A stretch of 64,000 nt of DNA from Trichoplax sp. H2 (taxonomy: Eukaryota > Placozoa > Uniplacotomia > Trichoplacea), in the NCBI GenBank assembly GCA_003344405.1, contig NOWV01000146.1, forward strand, positions 124,001 to 188,000, written 5' to 3'. The position numbers and the translations under genes were made by a program. Below are positions 40,443-52,115 of this stretch, piece after piece. Each line of letters starts with the position of its first letter. Within the stretch, counting starts at the first letter, position 1. The notes under the pieces are model-generated. The model made no database searches. It was not told the origin of the DNA and saw only the letters and a list, made by a program, of their open reading frames with translations.

Positions 40443-42631
40443 CCTATTTTCATCCGTATTCTACTGTACAGTACTGACCACAGTATAGGGGATCATTCCA
40501 TAGTACTGTATACTAGGGTACCATATAGATAGAACATCCCGTAACAACAGTTTAAGGCGGTGACGTTAATGGGTTGTTTATTTGCCTTGTTTACTTCCAG
40601 TTGTTGTATATTGTTTATTTTATTTTTCATTAACTGAACCCGCTGAGCAAGGCAAAAGATCATTCCTTCCTTGCTTCATGTTCTATAACCATGTAGTCAT
40701 GGATAATTGGTATCAATTCCTCTGAAACTATCGTTAGTGAGGCATCATTAATTCTTGCATAAAAACATCTTGAAATACGAACTATATTAACCAAATTATG
40801 GACAGGCCATACGGTCGATGATGGGATATACAAGCTTGATACGAGTATAGTCAATTAGTCATGGACCACTAGATACTTTCTATAGGGTATAGTATCTAAT
40901 GGTCTAGGGTACAGTATAAAAACACGATAATAAAGTGTCCAGTAAATTAAATCTACTGTATATCAAACCCTCCCAATATTGTACAGTATTGTCGCTACAG
41001 TATTCACTATATTGATATATCATATAATGTCGACGGTGATAGCCTTGCATGCAATTCTGCCAACTGCTCTAGGACTACAATTAACAATGTCAACATAGTA
41101 TAGCAATGCTGAAATGGGTTGCATTGTAAGCTGCTAGAAGAGTTTGTTGTTGTAGTCATGAAGTTACTCAAATCACTTTAGAGTAGCCTACGATCGTTCA
41201 ACCTAGAAAACACGGCTTTAGTATACTTATATCTCTACGTGACTTAATGATGAAGATCCTTTCGAGGATTTTTTAATACATGTGCTACGCTAACAAATTT
41301 TAGCTTGCTTTTCGTATTTCATAAAATTAAAGAATGATCTTTTGTTTAAACATTTCAATTTAACGAATAGTAATATGATTCTATAATAAAACGGACAGCA
41401 TCGAGGATTGCTAAATGGAGATTGAGCTATTTTACAATAAGGAAATGCGCTATTTTATTGCAAGCACAATCTACCTTAACCATGTATGCATACAATTCCT
41501 TTTCATTTGACGGAGTGGCTACTAACAATACAATTGCGATAATCTCTCATCGCTAGAATTCAAAGTAGATTTTAATATCTGGGAAATTATCTCCGTGGTA
41601 AAATTATTACATACAGTACAGTAAAGCGTCTATAATCAATCATGCAAAAACGTCAACAACTTAGCAAATAAAATACTCATAGACACGAAGATTTTAGCTA
41701 AATTAAAAGCTTTTATGTCCATGTATAAATTTGATAAATTGCAATAATTAAATAAACAGGCAGGTAGCTCAAACGGAATATAATGATTACATTTGATTCA
41801 CTAATTTCGAAGCTGTAATAATTAATTAATTATTACTAGATTGTAATAACTATGTATTACCATTGATATGAACCTTAGTCAATTTACATTCACTAAATGT
41901 AACGAGCATATGAATAGGAATGGATCCTTAAACACATACAGCAACAAGTATATTTGTGAACGAATACTGCAATACATTGTTAATGATTCAATACGATTAT
42001 AAACTATAGTATAGATACAACTCCGCATAAATTCATATATCAGATACTGACAGTCCAAGCATAAAGATGAGAACAGTTGTAGTATATTTTGCGAAGGATA
42101 CATGAAAATATTGTATTATAAATCCAATAGGTATTATCTTTGAATAATATTAACTATATAGAAACTAGATTCATGATGTGCTTTAAAAATAGAACGAATA
42201 AATCGCTAAATAATGCAACATTATGCAATACCGTAATCGAGTGTAGACATTCCTAATAGTAACCTATTTTATAATTAGTGATTATGATCTCTCATACGTG
42301 TAACATGTAACTATGAAACCCGAAAATCATTAAAGCATGATTTCAATATTTTCCTCTTTCTAATACAATCATCGCAGTACAGAAACATATTCCTCCCTTG
42401 TAAAACATGACAATAAATCAGCACGTACACAGTATACATTAGCCATATCTCAAACATTATCTACAATTATTATAATAGCACAAAACGAAGAATTACTATC
42501 AGATCAGCAACTTTGCAATGAGTAGTAGCCTAGCTATATGTCATCCTAAACTTTAGCTAAGTTGATTATATCAGAATACAAGACAAGAAGTTACATTTGT
42601 AATTTCATCAAGGTTTTATATTAATAATTAA
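40443..42631. other. intergenic region, tRNA-Thr to CAB39 3' end
   Basis: AT-rich; no gene recognised. Several TACAGTACTG-type motifs lie at 40460-40520 and 40975-41000. The CAB39 3' UTR must lie just below 42632. Confidence 0.55.
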
Positions 42632-45600
42632 CTACGGTTTTTGCAGCTTGGTGATTTCCGTAATCAGATAGGATTTTTCATCCATAAATTGCTCGTCATC
42701 TAAAATGTCAATGGCAAAACAATTATTATTTTAGCAATACGCGTATAAAGTATATTATCAAATCAAATTTAGCCTTGATAACTATAAAAGCACCTGTTCT
42801 ATCTGTTTGAAATTTAGGCAAGAATGTTAATAGTTTCTCCTTATTCTTAAATAAAATATCTATTATGGGTTTAGCCTTATTAGGGTTCGCAACAAAAACC
42901 TATCGTAGGAATACATAAGTTGTTATTATCACTATTATAGCAATGATATAGAAATTTATCTGATATATTTTATGGTATTAGTCTGAATCATCGATAAGAA
43001 ATAGCTATAAAGTGCACCTTAAACACATGGAAGGCTTCAAATTGAATATTTCTACTCTTATCCTTGAGTAAATTCATGATAAGCTTAAGATTTTCTGTAT
43101 TACCAACGTATTTCGTCATCGAAGAAAAATTGTGATGATCCAGCAAGATTTCTCCCAATAACTGCAATCAAAAGATTCCCTTCTTTTATTAGATGTATGT
43201 TATCTATACGTGTGTGTATACGATATAAATTATATTATTGGTTCTTGTATACCTTCAAAGATTGCCTTTTGGTCACATAATTTTCTGACGTTAATAACTT
43301 GACGTAATGTTCAAAAAGCTATCACAAGAATTATGAACAATCATGATATTTTAGTTCGTATTATTCAGTAGATGAAAATGATAGTACATTTCCTAGCTGC
43401 TTTAACAATTAGTAACACTTGTATATACATCATCTACCTTGTCATAATTTTTCTCGATAAATTCGGCACATAGCGTTTTATGCTTTGTTAATAAATCCTA
43501 AAGGTAAATGGTAATCATTTTTACTACAGCTGCTATTTGACAAAGGAAATTAAAATTAGCAAGGCACGGAAATACTCGTATGCAATTACCTTAAACGTAG
43601 AGAATGCATCAGAAGCAACATCAAAAGCAGAAAGTTCGACATAAGTAAAAAATTGATAGAAGGCATCAGAACTTAGAATAAATTTCGCCAATATATCGTA
43701 TTTGACACACTCTCTTAGAATTATGCCACAATTGAGGGCAATATCTGAATTTTCGTAGCTTCAATTGTTGCATGTTGTAAGTTATATAGCAGTAAAATAA
43801 TACAAATTTTGATTATAACCTTGATAAACACCAAATAACGTATACTATTAACTGAAGTTGAGAGTAAGACGATTAATAGCATAATAATTAAAGTTACCCT
43901 TGGATTAAAGTGAAAAGGATTTCATTTTTACTGCGAACATATTCAACAGTAGGTGAGCGAGTGCCGATTTGTCTCCTAAGTAAAATATTAAAAATCTGGA
44001 CGACATCCTTTTTCGCCTAATCAAGAGTAAAAAATTAGATTTATTAGAGAAAGAAGAACAAACTCGTTTCTAATATGTTAAATTAAATACTGGATGCCAT
44101 TTTTATTCACCTCAAATTCCAATCTATGAAGATGATTAACTAGAAACAGCAATAAGTCGAAGTTATAAATTTCTTGCGCTAATTGAGCGACTTGCTCTGT
44201 TTGTGGCTCTTGATCTATAAATAAAAAAAGTAGTAGTATTTTAATATCTTGCAGATGTTCCTTCAATGTACGTGCTCTACTCTGCAAGAATAGACGACTA
44301 CATCCATGGCCTAATCATTATTTACAAAGATTAATTGAACTAGAATCTAAATTGAAAGTATTACACCGAGCTTATAACTAGACAATTCAGTGTAGAGTAC
44401 TGTACAAGTATGATGTCAACTTTTTGAACCATGACACGCAGCTTTCTTAATTATCGTATTATTTTGACCTTTCAAAGCACAATTATAATGACGGTTACAA
44501 TTAATTAATACTATCCTCTACAGCTGTACGCTATAACGAGATATTTCGATGGTGTACGATTTATCTACTATAGCATAAAAAAACAGTATCTTACTTGTCA
44601 ATAACTTGTTACTAAGTATAAGTTAACGTACTACCATGCATGCCACTTCCTCACATTGATGTGTAATCGTTCAATACAAATTAGAATTAATATATAACAT
44701 TGACGTAATGTTACCAAAATCGCCGTACTAAAGGTAAATAATTGATAGCAATTCTCTTACAACTTTACATCATTAACCAATTGTAAATTGGCCAATATTG
44801 TATCAAAATAAAAATGTATTGAACTACAGTATTAGTACCACTATCAAACTGGAACATACGTCAGTAAGTGACAGCAATTATCTTGTTTACATCACATCGT
44901 TTATATCACTAACTTAACCAATTGTAAATTGTAAACTTGCTAATACTGTATAGAGATAAAACGTCTTAAACTATAGTATCAATACCACTATCAAAGGGGA
45001 ACATAAATGTAAGTTTCAAAAATTGAGGGAAACACTGTGCTGTACACTGTACAATCAAGCCATCTTACACCTTGACATCATAAACAAATTGTAAACTTGA
45101 CAATCTGGAGATAAAACGTATTGAAACTATCAATACCATAATCAAAGTGAAAAATAAATGTACTGCTCGGTTGTCGCCTTAACTGACAAAATGCTTACCT
45201 CCAACTCCACATAATATATTCTTCATTGCTACCAATTGCTTACCAATTTCATCTGTAGCCTAATGATAAGGTGAATAGAATAGATTAGTAATTATATAGC
45301 AAGGCTTTTATACCTTTGCAATACATAACCTCCAAAATGAAATACCACTGGCATTGCATGTTACAATTTAACCACACTATTTTTGCGTGCAGTAGTAGTC
45401 AATGTAATCTGTCATCGTTGAGAGTTATCTCTATGCGTTGAACAACTCGTGTTCAACGCTATCGCATTCAGAGGTAGAGAAAAGAGGTAAAAGTCATGGC
45501 AAAAATCATACGCACGCCCCAATTTTGTAACATAGCTTGATAACAGTGCTGTTACTCCCTATGATATTAGCACTATACTGCATCATCATGCAATTCAACC

Positions 45601-46744
45601 AATGTATTGAGTCTAAATCGTTCTTCATTGATTAAAAGCAATCAATCTTGATCACGTTCCAATCAATCATTTGAGAGCTCAATGGACTTTAAAATTTTGG
45701 CTTGAAATTCTGTCGTACAAACCAACTAAGTGAACCGCTTGTATTGATAGCTTAGCAATGGCACAAGGCAACAGTTTAACTGTATTTCATCTTTGTAGCA
45801 TTTGGTCGAAGAATAAGGTTGACATATTGAATCCATCACGGCTTGTCCTAGACCGCATTCCAAGATACAATACTGTATGTTTGCCGTGACGATGACAGCG
45901 CCATTGAAGAGATAAAATGATCAGATAGTATCGAGTAAAGTATAAAGAATAAGCACGGGCATTTCTGATCTATCCAGTGTCATCAAGACAACTACAACAG
46001 TTGAAGAAAGAAAACAACTAGCCAACTCATTAGAGAACAGTTTTTGACCGTGCCTTGTTGCAGGGGATTACCCTCATCTACACAGAGTCGATTGTACTTG
46101 CCTAGTTTATGTCTACTTCTATGATACTCTGTATGCGTTATTACCCAATTGCATTGTGACAAAGAATAAGGCGAAGGAAGTTACTACAGCAAGATTGAAA
46201 AATCATGGTGTCTACAATCGATTGAGTCGTATCGTTTCCGATGGTTGAAATTGGAATTCTACAATGTCGTTGCGGTTAAAATGGATTGCACTTGGATATT
46301 GTATGTTGTCCTAAGCAAGTATAGTACTACCCATGTTTTGTAGAGTAGTCTCATTACTACTAAGGCAATAGTATGCCAAGTTGGCCTAGCCCTAGAGAGA
46401 AACCCATTCATTATCATCGATCAGACTCTAAACTTAAGTTAAGACTACAACCGAGACAATACCGTTCAAGCCCACCAATGCCATTCATTGCATTGATGAC
46501 TATGGTATAGGATAACACTTTACAATTAGAAAATGATGGCGGAGTCATGAGTTGAGATGAACACCAAGTCGGAAAGCTTCAAAGCACTATGTCGACAACA
46601 GCAGTAGTGGATGACAACGTTGTAAGTAGGGTTTACCTTCTCTGCTTTCTTGCCAGAACCTTCTTTAATGATTGTCGCTAAAGCATCGCGAGAAATCCGA
46701 ACAAGCTCATAGGGCGATTTCTGCTTGGAACCAAATAGCGGCAT
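42632..46744 (-). CDS. CAB39: calcium-binding protein 39 (MO25)
   Basis: Armadillo-like scaffold that, with the pseudokinase STRAD, activates the tumour-suppressor kinase LKB1, and also activates Ste20-family kinases; cytoplasmic. Minus-strand exons, 5' to 3': 46744-46637, 45259-45199, 44214-44111, 44016-43898, 43758-43590, 43497-43438, 43318-43253, 43161-43018, 42899-42794, 42699-42632. The total is 1005 nt, or 334 aa (human 341). Landmarks: [11 protein letters not shown] start, [99 protein letters not shown]. The frame is open three codons upstream to a TTG, but the first ATG is at 46744 and fits the family start. All ten exons are intact and in phase. Confidence 0.96.
44757..45165. repeat. 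diverged tandem repeat in CAB39 intron 2, about 3 units
   Basis: Three units each carry 'caaattgtaaa', then 'agataaaacgt' (AAAATAAAAATGT in the first), then 'taccactatcaaa..gaacata' or a variant. The spacing is about 120-190 bp, and the last unit is shortened. It lies between the second and third exons. Confidence 0.7.
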
Positions 46745-46978
46745 GGTCGACAAAACAAGGTTGATTACTCCTTCTAATCCTTACAAGGCAGCGATTGCTG
46801 ACGACTTTTGAAAAAGCTGCAAATCCAAAATCAAGTCCAATATTCAACTCCTGCTGCAACTTGCTCTGCTGTATCCCACAGCTGTATGGACGTATGGACG
46901 TACTTACGCTTTCTTGTTGTCGAGGCGAGGAACGGCGCGCCGTACTGGTCTGTACTAGACCGTACTGGTACGCGGCGC

Positions 46979-48515
46979 ATCGGTCTACAGTACACTGTAC
47001 TGTACTGTACAGTGTACAGTGCTGACAGCATGATCCCAGAGCAAAGGATCCTCCCTCGTCTACAGTACTACAGACTCTGCACTCTACAGTGTCAGTACAG
47101 TACTGTAGAGGTCCGCAGAACAACTCCAGTGTGTGGCACGTGACTTGCGGTGCCTTGGATGTTGTTGACTGGAAGTTGATTTGGCCGCTTCGCTGGCGCT
47201 GCCAGTCTTTTACGGCGTACTGTACACTGTACACTGTACGCTACGGCTCGATCAGGCTAGATGTACTGTAAAACACAAGTTGTTAACTTTGGCTTTGTTT
47301 CCAGTACAACAGCAAGAAATAATACGACATGTATTTTACACATTTTGGTACAGTACTGTACAGTGGACAGTAGAACACCAAGAAATACAGTACTAGCACG
47401 AAGAAAAAGCAGATTTTCCTTTCAGTACTGTAGTAAAATGTGTAAAATACTGCACATGTCCTACAGGATTACTGTACTGTACAGTATATACAACAACGCC
47501 CGCCAAAATGTCTTCAATTAGAATTATTCAACCTATTCTTATGTCCAATCTTACAGTAAAAATGAAAGCGATGATGTAAAACAGACCGGTAAAACAGATG
47601 AAATCGATGAAAAATAAATAAAATAAAATAGATGCAAAACAGATGTCGTTCCTTAGGGCTTTGCTTCCAGTATAACACCAAAAAGTGAAAACGACATCTA
47701 TTTTACACATTCTGGTACAGTACACTGTACTGTGCACTACAGTGTACAGTATTGAAAGCAAAAGATGCTTTTTCTTCGCGCTGTTAACTAGGAACCCAAG
47801 GCAAAATGTCACTAATCAGAACAAATTAATTAATTATTCAACCCATTCTTATGTCCAATCTTACAGTAAAAATGAACGTCTAATGTCGAACTACTAGTAG
47901 GACGTTGGTGAGAAGAAAAGTTTGATTTTTTCTTGGCGCTAGTACTGCACTGTGACTATGCTATACCTACCATAGCAGCAACTTCAGTAGTTAACTCAAG
48001 GCAAAGCCCCTACTGGACTCAACCAATTCTTCTGCCCAATCTTACAGTACAGTAAAAATGAACAGCATGTCCAACTACACGTTAGTGAGAAAGAAAAGCT
48101 TGGCTTTTTCTTGGCGCTAGTACTGCACTCTGACTATGCTACGCCTAGTGAGTAGTGAACAAAAAGCAAAGCCCCAATTGGACTCTACCAATTCTTTCTG
48201 TACCTGTCTGTACAGTGTACATTGCGTATGCCCAATCTTACAGTAAAAAGAAGGGACACTTAACCACGGTGGGGGTGAGAAGAAAAGCTTTTGCTTTTTC
48301 TTCGCACTAGTACTGGCACTGTGACTATGCTACGCCAACAATAGCAGGGACTAGTCAACAAAAAATTTTCCATATCCATTAGCAACCCAAGCCAAAGTCC
48401 CAATTAATTCATTATTCAACTTGACAAATTCTTATGTCCAATCTTACATTGAAAAGGACAGAGAAACACCACTGTCTACTCACTGTACAGTACTGTACAA
48501 TATACAGTATGTCAT
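46979..48515. repeat. cluster of GTACAGTACTGTAC-type palindromes upstream of CAB39
   Basis: Very dense runs of GTAC/ACTG/CAGT units form short inverted repeats. At 46988-47020 the arms ACACTGTAC and GTACAGTGT flank six bases. Others are at about 47090-47107, 47217-47240, 47349-47370, 47440-47452, 47473-47490, 47715-47750, 48205-48222 and 48482-48510. The cluster starts about 235 bp upstream of the CAB39 ATG. The pattern makes overlapping open frames on both strands that are not genes. Confidence 0.85.
47536..48450. repeat. satellite array A, units of about 180-310 bp
   Basis: The landmark 'ATGTCCAATCTTACAGTA' or a variant recurs at about 47540, 47851, 48033, 48229 and 48435. Between the central copies come 'gtgagaagaaaag', 'ctttttcttggcgctagtactg' and 'tgactatgctac' in fixed order, so these are true tandem units of about 180-205 bp. 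Non-coding. Confidence 0.85.
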
Positions 48516-48842
48516 ATACAAGACCGGTATTACGACGCGACTTGGACAGTAAAATGCTTGCAGCGACCGGACATCAAACAGCGAATGATCGCTTGAACTC
48601 CAAACTTGAAACAAATAGAATCATTCAATACTGCAATAAAAAGGAATCACAATACCAAGAGCCAATTGCTCAAGGTTGTACTGATCTATCTGCATGGAAT
48701 TGGAGCCAAATTGAAAGTCCATTTCTTCAAAATGGAAAGACATAATGGAAGGCAATACTCTTGTAGAGTGGAACATCTTTCAACCATTTTACAGCGCTCG
48801 CCGCGCCCCTGGAAGAGTGGTCTTATACAATTGCAACCCTAG

Positions 48843-49765
48843 AGGAAGGCTATGGAAAAATCGCGGAGTTTTACCAAGGGTGGTGAGAAACAGAGGGAAA
48901 GTTGGGGGTTGACTAGTCTCTGACTTGTATCTAAGCAATGCAATTATTACAATTGACAACTTTAGCATCTTCAACTAAAGGCATCGAAGTGTAGTATAAA
49001 TACCACGGCGCCGCTCATTTTAGGAAGACTATGGAAAAATCGCGGAGTTTTACCAAGGGTGATGAGAAACAGAGGGAAAGTTGGGGGTTGACTAGTCTCT
49101 GACTTATATCTAAGCAATGCAATTATTACAATTGACAACTTTAGCATCTTAAACTAAAAGCATCGAAGTGTAGTATAAATACCATGGCGCAGCTCATTTT
49201 AGGAAGACTATAGAAAAATTGGACTTCTGGTAAGGGATGGTGAGGAACAGTTGGAAAATTGAGGGTTGACTAGTCCCTGACCTGTAACTAAGCAATGCAA
49301 TTACTGCAATTGACAACTTTTGCATCTTAAACTAAAGGCATCGAAGAGTAGTATAAATACCCCGGCCGGCGCCGCTCATTTGAAGCGAGGGTGGGTGGCA
49401 TATACTTTACACTAGTGTACACTGTACGGTGCAACCCTTTAGGAAGACTATGCAAAAATCGGAGTTTCCCCAAGGGGTGGTGAGGAACAGAGGGAAAGTT
49501 GGGGCTTGACTAGTCTCTGACCTGTATCTAAGCAATGCAATTATTACAATTGACAACTTTTGCATCTTAAACTAAAGGCATCGAAGAGTAGTATAAATAC
49601 CCCCCCCCGGCGCTGCGCATTTTAGGAAGACTATGGAAAAATCGGAATTTCGGTAAGGGGTGGTGTGCAACTGAGGGAAAATTGAGGGTTGACTAATCTA
49701 TGGCCTGTAACTAAGCAATGGAACTATTGCAATTGACAACTTTTGCATCTTAAGCTAGTAGGAAA
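48843..49765. repeat. satellite array B, 5 units of about 180 bp with a TATA-like motif
   Basis: Unit starts (AGGAAG-CTAT) are near 48843, 49022, 49201, 49441 and 49624. Each has 'aagcaatg.aa.ta.tgcaattgacaactttwgcatctt'-type core sequence. The first four end in 'gtagtataaatacc' followed by a GC-rich 'cggcgc' block. The third unit is followed by a ~60 bp insert holding a GTACACTGTAC palindrome, and the fifth is cut short at its 3' end. The TATAAATA plus downstream GC block resembles a core promoter, but no reading frame follows. Confidence 0.9.
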
Positions 49766-51092
49766 TCTGCTAAATCTCCTTCTCCATCATCATGACTACA
49801 GCATTTAGTACAGTACTGTACATTTAGCGTGCAATAGGTGTACAGTAACTCCAGTTATCCGCAGGGACCGCGTACACTATATGAAAGACAAATCAACAGG
49901 GCAAAGAAAAAGTATAACAGAGCTAATGTACTACTGTATATTGTGCATGAATTTATTTAAAAAGATCCATAATCATAATCTAGACAGTTGTAGCATCGTC
50001 AGACGCGTAAAAATCACACAACGCATGCATTCACATTCTAAATTTATCTCCAGATAGTAGCTAGTACATATCCGTGGGCTGTACTCCTAGTAAACAGCTT
50101 GATATATTTAAAACGCAATATTTAGGACTTTTTAAATGATCGTTTATTGGAATATTATCAGATTATAGTTTACATATTTAATAAAGGCAAGGTACAGACC
50201 GCATAAAATGAGGTATATCTTTAATTGACATCTATCTTACTTCATGACCAGCTATACCTACATTTTTTTATGGATAGGGTCACATTATTAATAGGATTGG
50301 GTAACGTTCAATGTAGATATTGCACAAGCTATAGCTTCTACTCAATACTAATCTATCTTCTTTAATTGCTAGATGATATTATATGACATCTTTTCATCAT
50401 ATGGGCTCAAGGTTAATTCTGCCAATTATTTGCAACTTTAATAAAGCCCACTTGGGTAATATAATATTCCTTCCTGTGTACACGTCCTAAAAAAGAAATA
50501 AAAAAGTTTATCAATAAATACGCTATATTAACTATATATACAATAATCCTGACCGTAGTTATTGTTATTGTTAGGCAAGTATAGCTAATAATATATTATT
50601 ATTAACGACTAGAATACTGCTGGGTCTTGTGCATTATAATATTTTTAGAACGACTAGATTAAACTGCATCTAATAGTAACTCGCGACAAGTAGAGTACGC
50701 GCGTAAACGGATGCTCGACATATGGACTGCAAGAGGACCTACCTACCATTCATTCTAATGTAGCGTAAAGTAACATTTAAAATCTATTTCAATCCATAAG
50801 CAAAAAAAGCAAAATTGTTGGGTCTACTTTAATTTCATCCTTGTTCAATCTTTAATCCCATTAGTATTCTTACTATACTGAAACATTGTATCTGGTATCA
50901 GGAACATCAAGAAAATATAAAAATAAAAGCAACCCAAATTTGATCCTAATGGTTGATATCAATTACAGTATCTATCGTGTAAACTCATACAGCAGAAAGA
51001 AAGCTAAATTCTATTTTGAGCACAAAACTAACATTTGTATTCGATCAACTACAGTAGTACAAATCTTTACCAATAATTTGGCCGGTATAGGC
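49766..51092. other. region downstream of the peptide precursor gene
   Basis: AT-rich DNA with the 3' UTR of the minus-strand peptide gene expected in its right part. It contains one orphan exon-like segment (separate entry); otherwise nothing recognised. Confidence 0.5.
50413..50486 (-). CDS. orphan terminal-exon-like segment
   Basis: A strong minus-strand acceptor (long pyrimidine run ending TTTTTTAG) is followed by a phase-1 frame of 23 codons, including RKEYYITQVGFIKVANNWQN, then TAA. The residue mix looks protein-like, but no upstream exon joining it was found and the family is not recognised. It could be the 3' exon of an unseen gene, an alternative last exon of the peptide precursor, or chance. 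Confidence 0.22.
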
Positions 51093-52110
51093 TTAGGCTT
51101 TCGATTTTAGTATGTTTGAGCTATGATGGAGTTTCTCGGTATTGAATTTTTTATTATAACCATCTCTTTTCTGCGAAACCGACAATTTATCGTTCCGCTT
51201 GGCTGATAAAATGCCTTTGAAATGAGTACTGCCCTTTAATCTTAATTGCGGGTGATAATTGGTTTTTGATAATTTCGCATTAGAACGAAATTCTCTCTTG
51301 AACAAACTCAACCCAGGAATATTTTTATCTTCCTCTTCCTCTTTATGAGAAGTAGCAGTGGGATCGTGCCTAACATTAAATTCGCTAAATAATGGATTGT
51401 GTCTTTCGTTAAACCAACTAATGAGAGGGTCTTCTGACTCTTGTCTTTCCTCAAACCAACTAATTAAGGGATCTTGCCTTCGTTTCAAATTATTGAAATC
51501 TGCGTCTGAAAAGATGTGTCTCTTCTTAAACAGACTAATACCAGTATTAGAACGAGCTTGTCTTTCATTAGATAAGCTAATACTAGCACCAGGAGGAGCT
51601 TGCCTATCGTTGAATAAGCTAATACCAGGTCCTTGTCTCTCATTAAATAAGCTAATACCAGGTTCTTGTCTCTCATTAAATAAGCTAATACCAGGTTCTT
51701 GTCTCTCATTAAATAAGCTAATACCAGGTTCTTGTCTCTCATTAAATAAGCTAATACCAGAGTCAGGAGGCGCCTGTCTTTTTTTAAACCAATTTATAAT
51801 AGGTTCTTGATTGTTCTTGTATACATGACGATCAGTTATCTCTATTACGATGCAGTTAAAAAATATTCAATACGAGTATGCAAGTAAATTATAAAGTAAT
51901 CATATCAGTTGATTTAATCTACGACTAGTTAACTTCTAAATCATCGTTTCACTTAAAAATTGCAAGGAGCTTTGTCAATGAAGTATGGAGCATCGTTAAT
52001 TTTTGTTTGCATAGTTATATACGATATATGCAATAGCGTATTGCTTTACCTTTGCATGTTGCGATAGCATTAAGGCCAATGATGGTAACAACTAATAGAC
52101 AGATCTTCAT
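51093..52110 (-). CDS. secreted neuropeptide-like precursor with GISLFNER repeats (placozoan LFNE type)
   Basis: A 269-residue prepropeptide in two exons: 52110-52050 (20 codons plus G) and 51841-51093. The donor is GTAAAG; the acceptor TAATAG follows a TTTTTTAAC branch-like stretch. Residues 1-20 (MKICLLVVTIIGLNAIATCK) are a typical signal peptide. Residues 43-178 are back-to-back peptides, each ending in Arg and mostly starting with Gln: QAPPDSGISLFNER, three copies of QEPGISLFNER, QGPGISLFNDR, QAPPGASISLSNER, QARSNTGISLFKKR, QDPLISWFEER, QESEDPLISWFNER and relatives. Cleavage after single Arg or KKR/KRR would release peptides with N-terminal Gln able to become pyroglutamate. There is no Gly before Arg, so no amidation is expected. 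The Lys/Arg-rich tail is non-repetitive. An acceptor at 52116-52117 and a donor at 52883-52884 suggest a 5' UTR intron. The match to the reported placozoan LFNE peptide is from memory. Confidence 0.85.
51369..51776 (-). repeat. peptide-coding repeat array, 33-bp core unit
   Basis: In-frame tandem repeat of the precursor. Three 33-bp units at 51636-51734 are identical at the DNA level, and the units on either side diverge progressively. The identical core points to recent unit duplication or gene conversion. Confidence 0.93.
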
Positions 52111-52115
52111 TTCGC

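Noticed and set aside
46745-46753. CAB39 starting three codons earlier (LSTMPLF)
   Set aside because: The upstream codon is TTG; the first ATG is at 46744-46742 and aligns with the family N-terminus.
46707-47234. 175-codon minus-strand frame upstream of CAB39
   Set aside because: Generated largely by GTAC palindromes, which rarely contain stops; overlapping frames of similar length exist on + as well. Its end overlaps the true CAB39 exon in another frame.
51358-51810. 150-codon open frame on + opposite the peptide precursor
   Set aside because: It is the mirror of the 33-bp repeat: repetitive DNA without stops in one frame is often open on the other strand. The minus frame has signal peptide, splice sites and cleavage sites; the plus frame has none.
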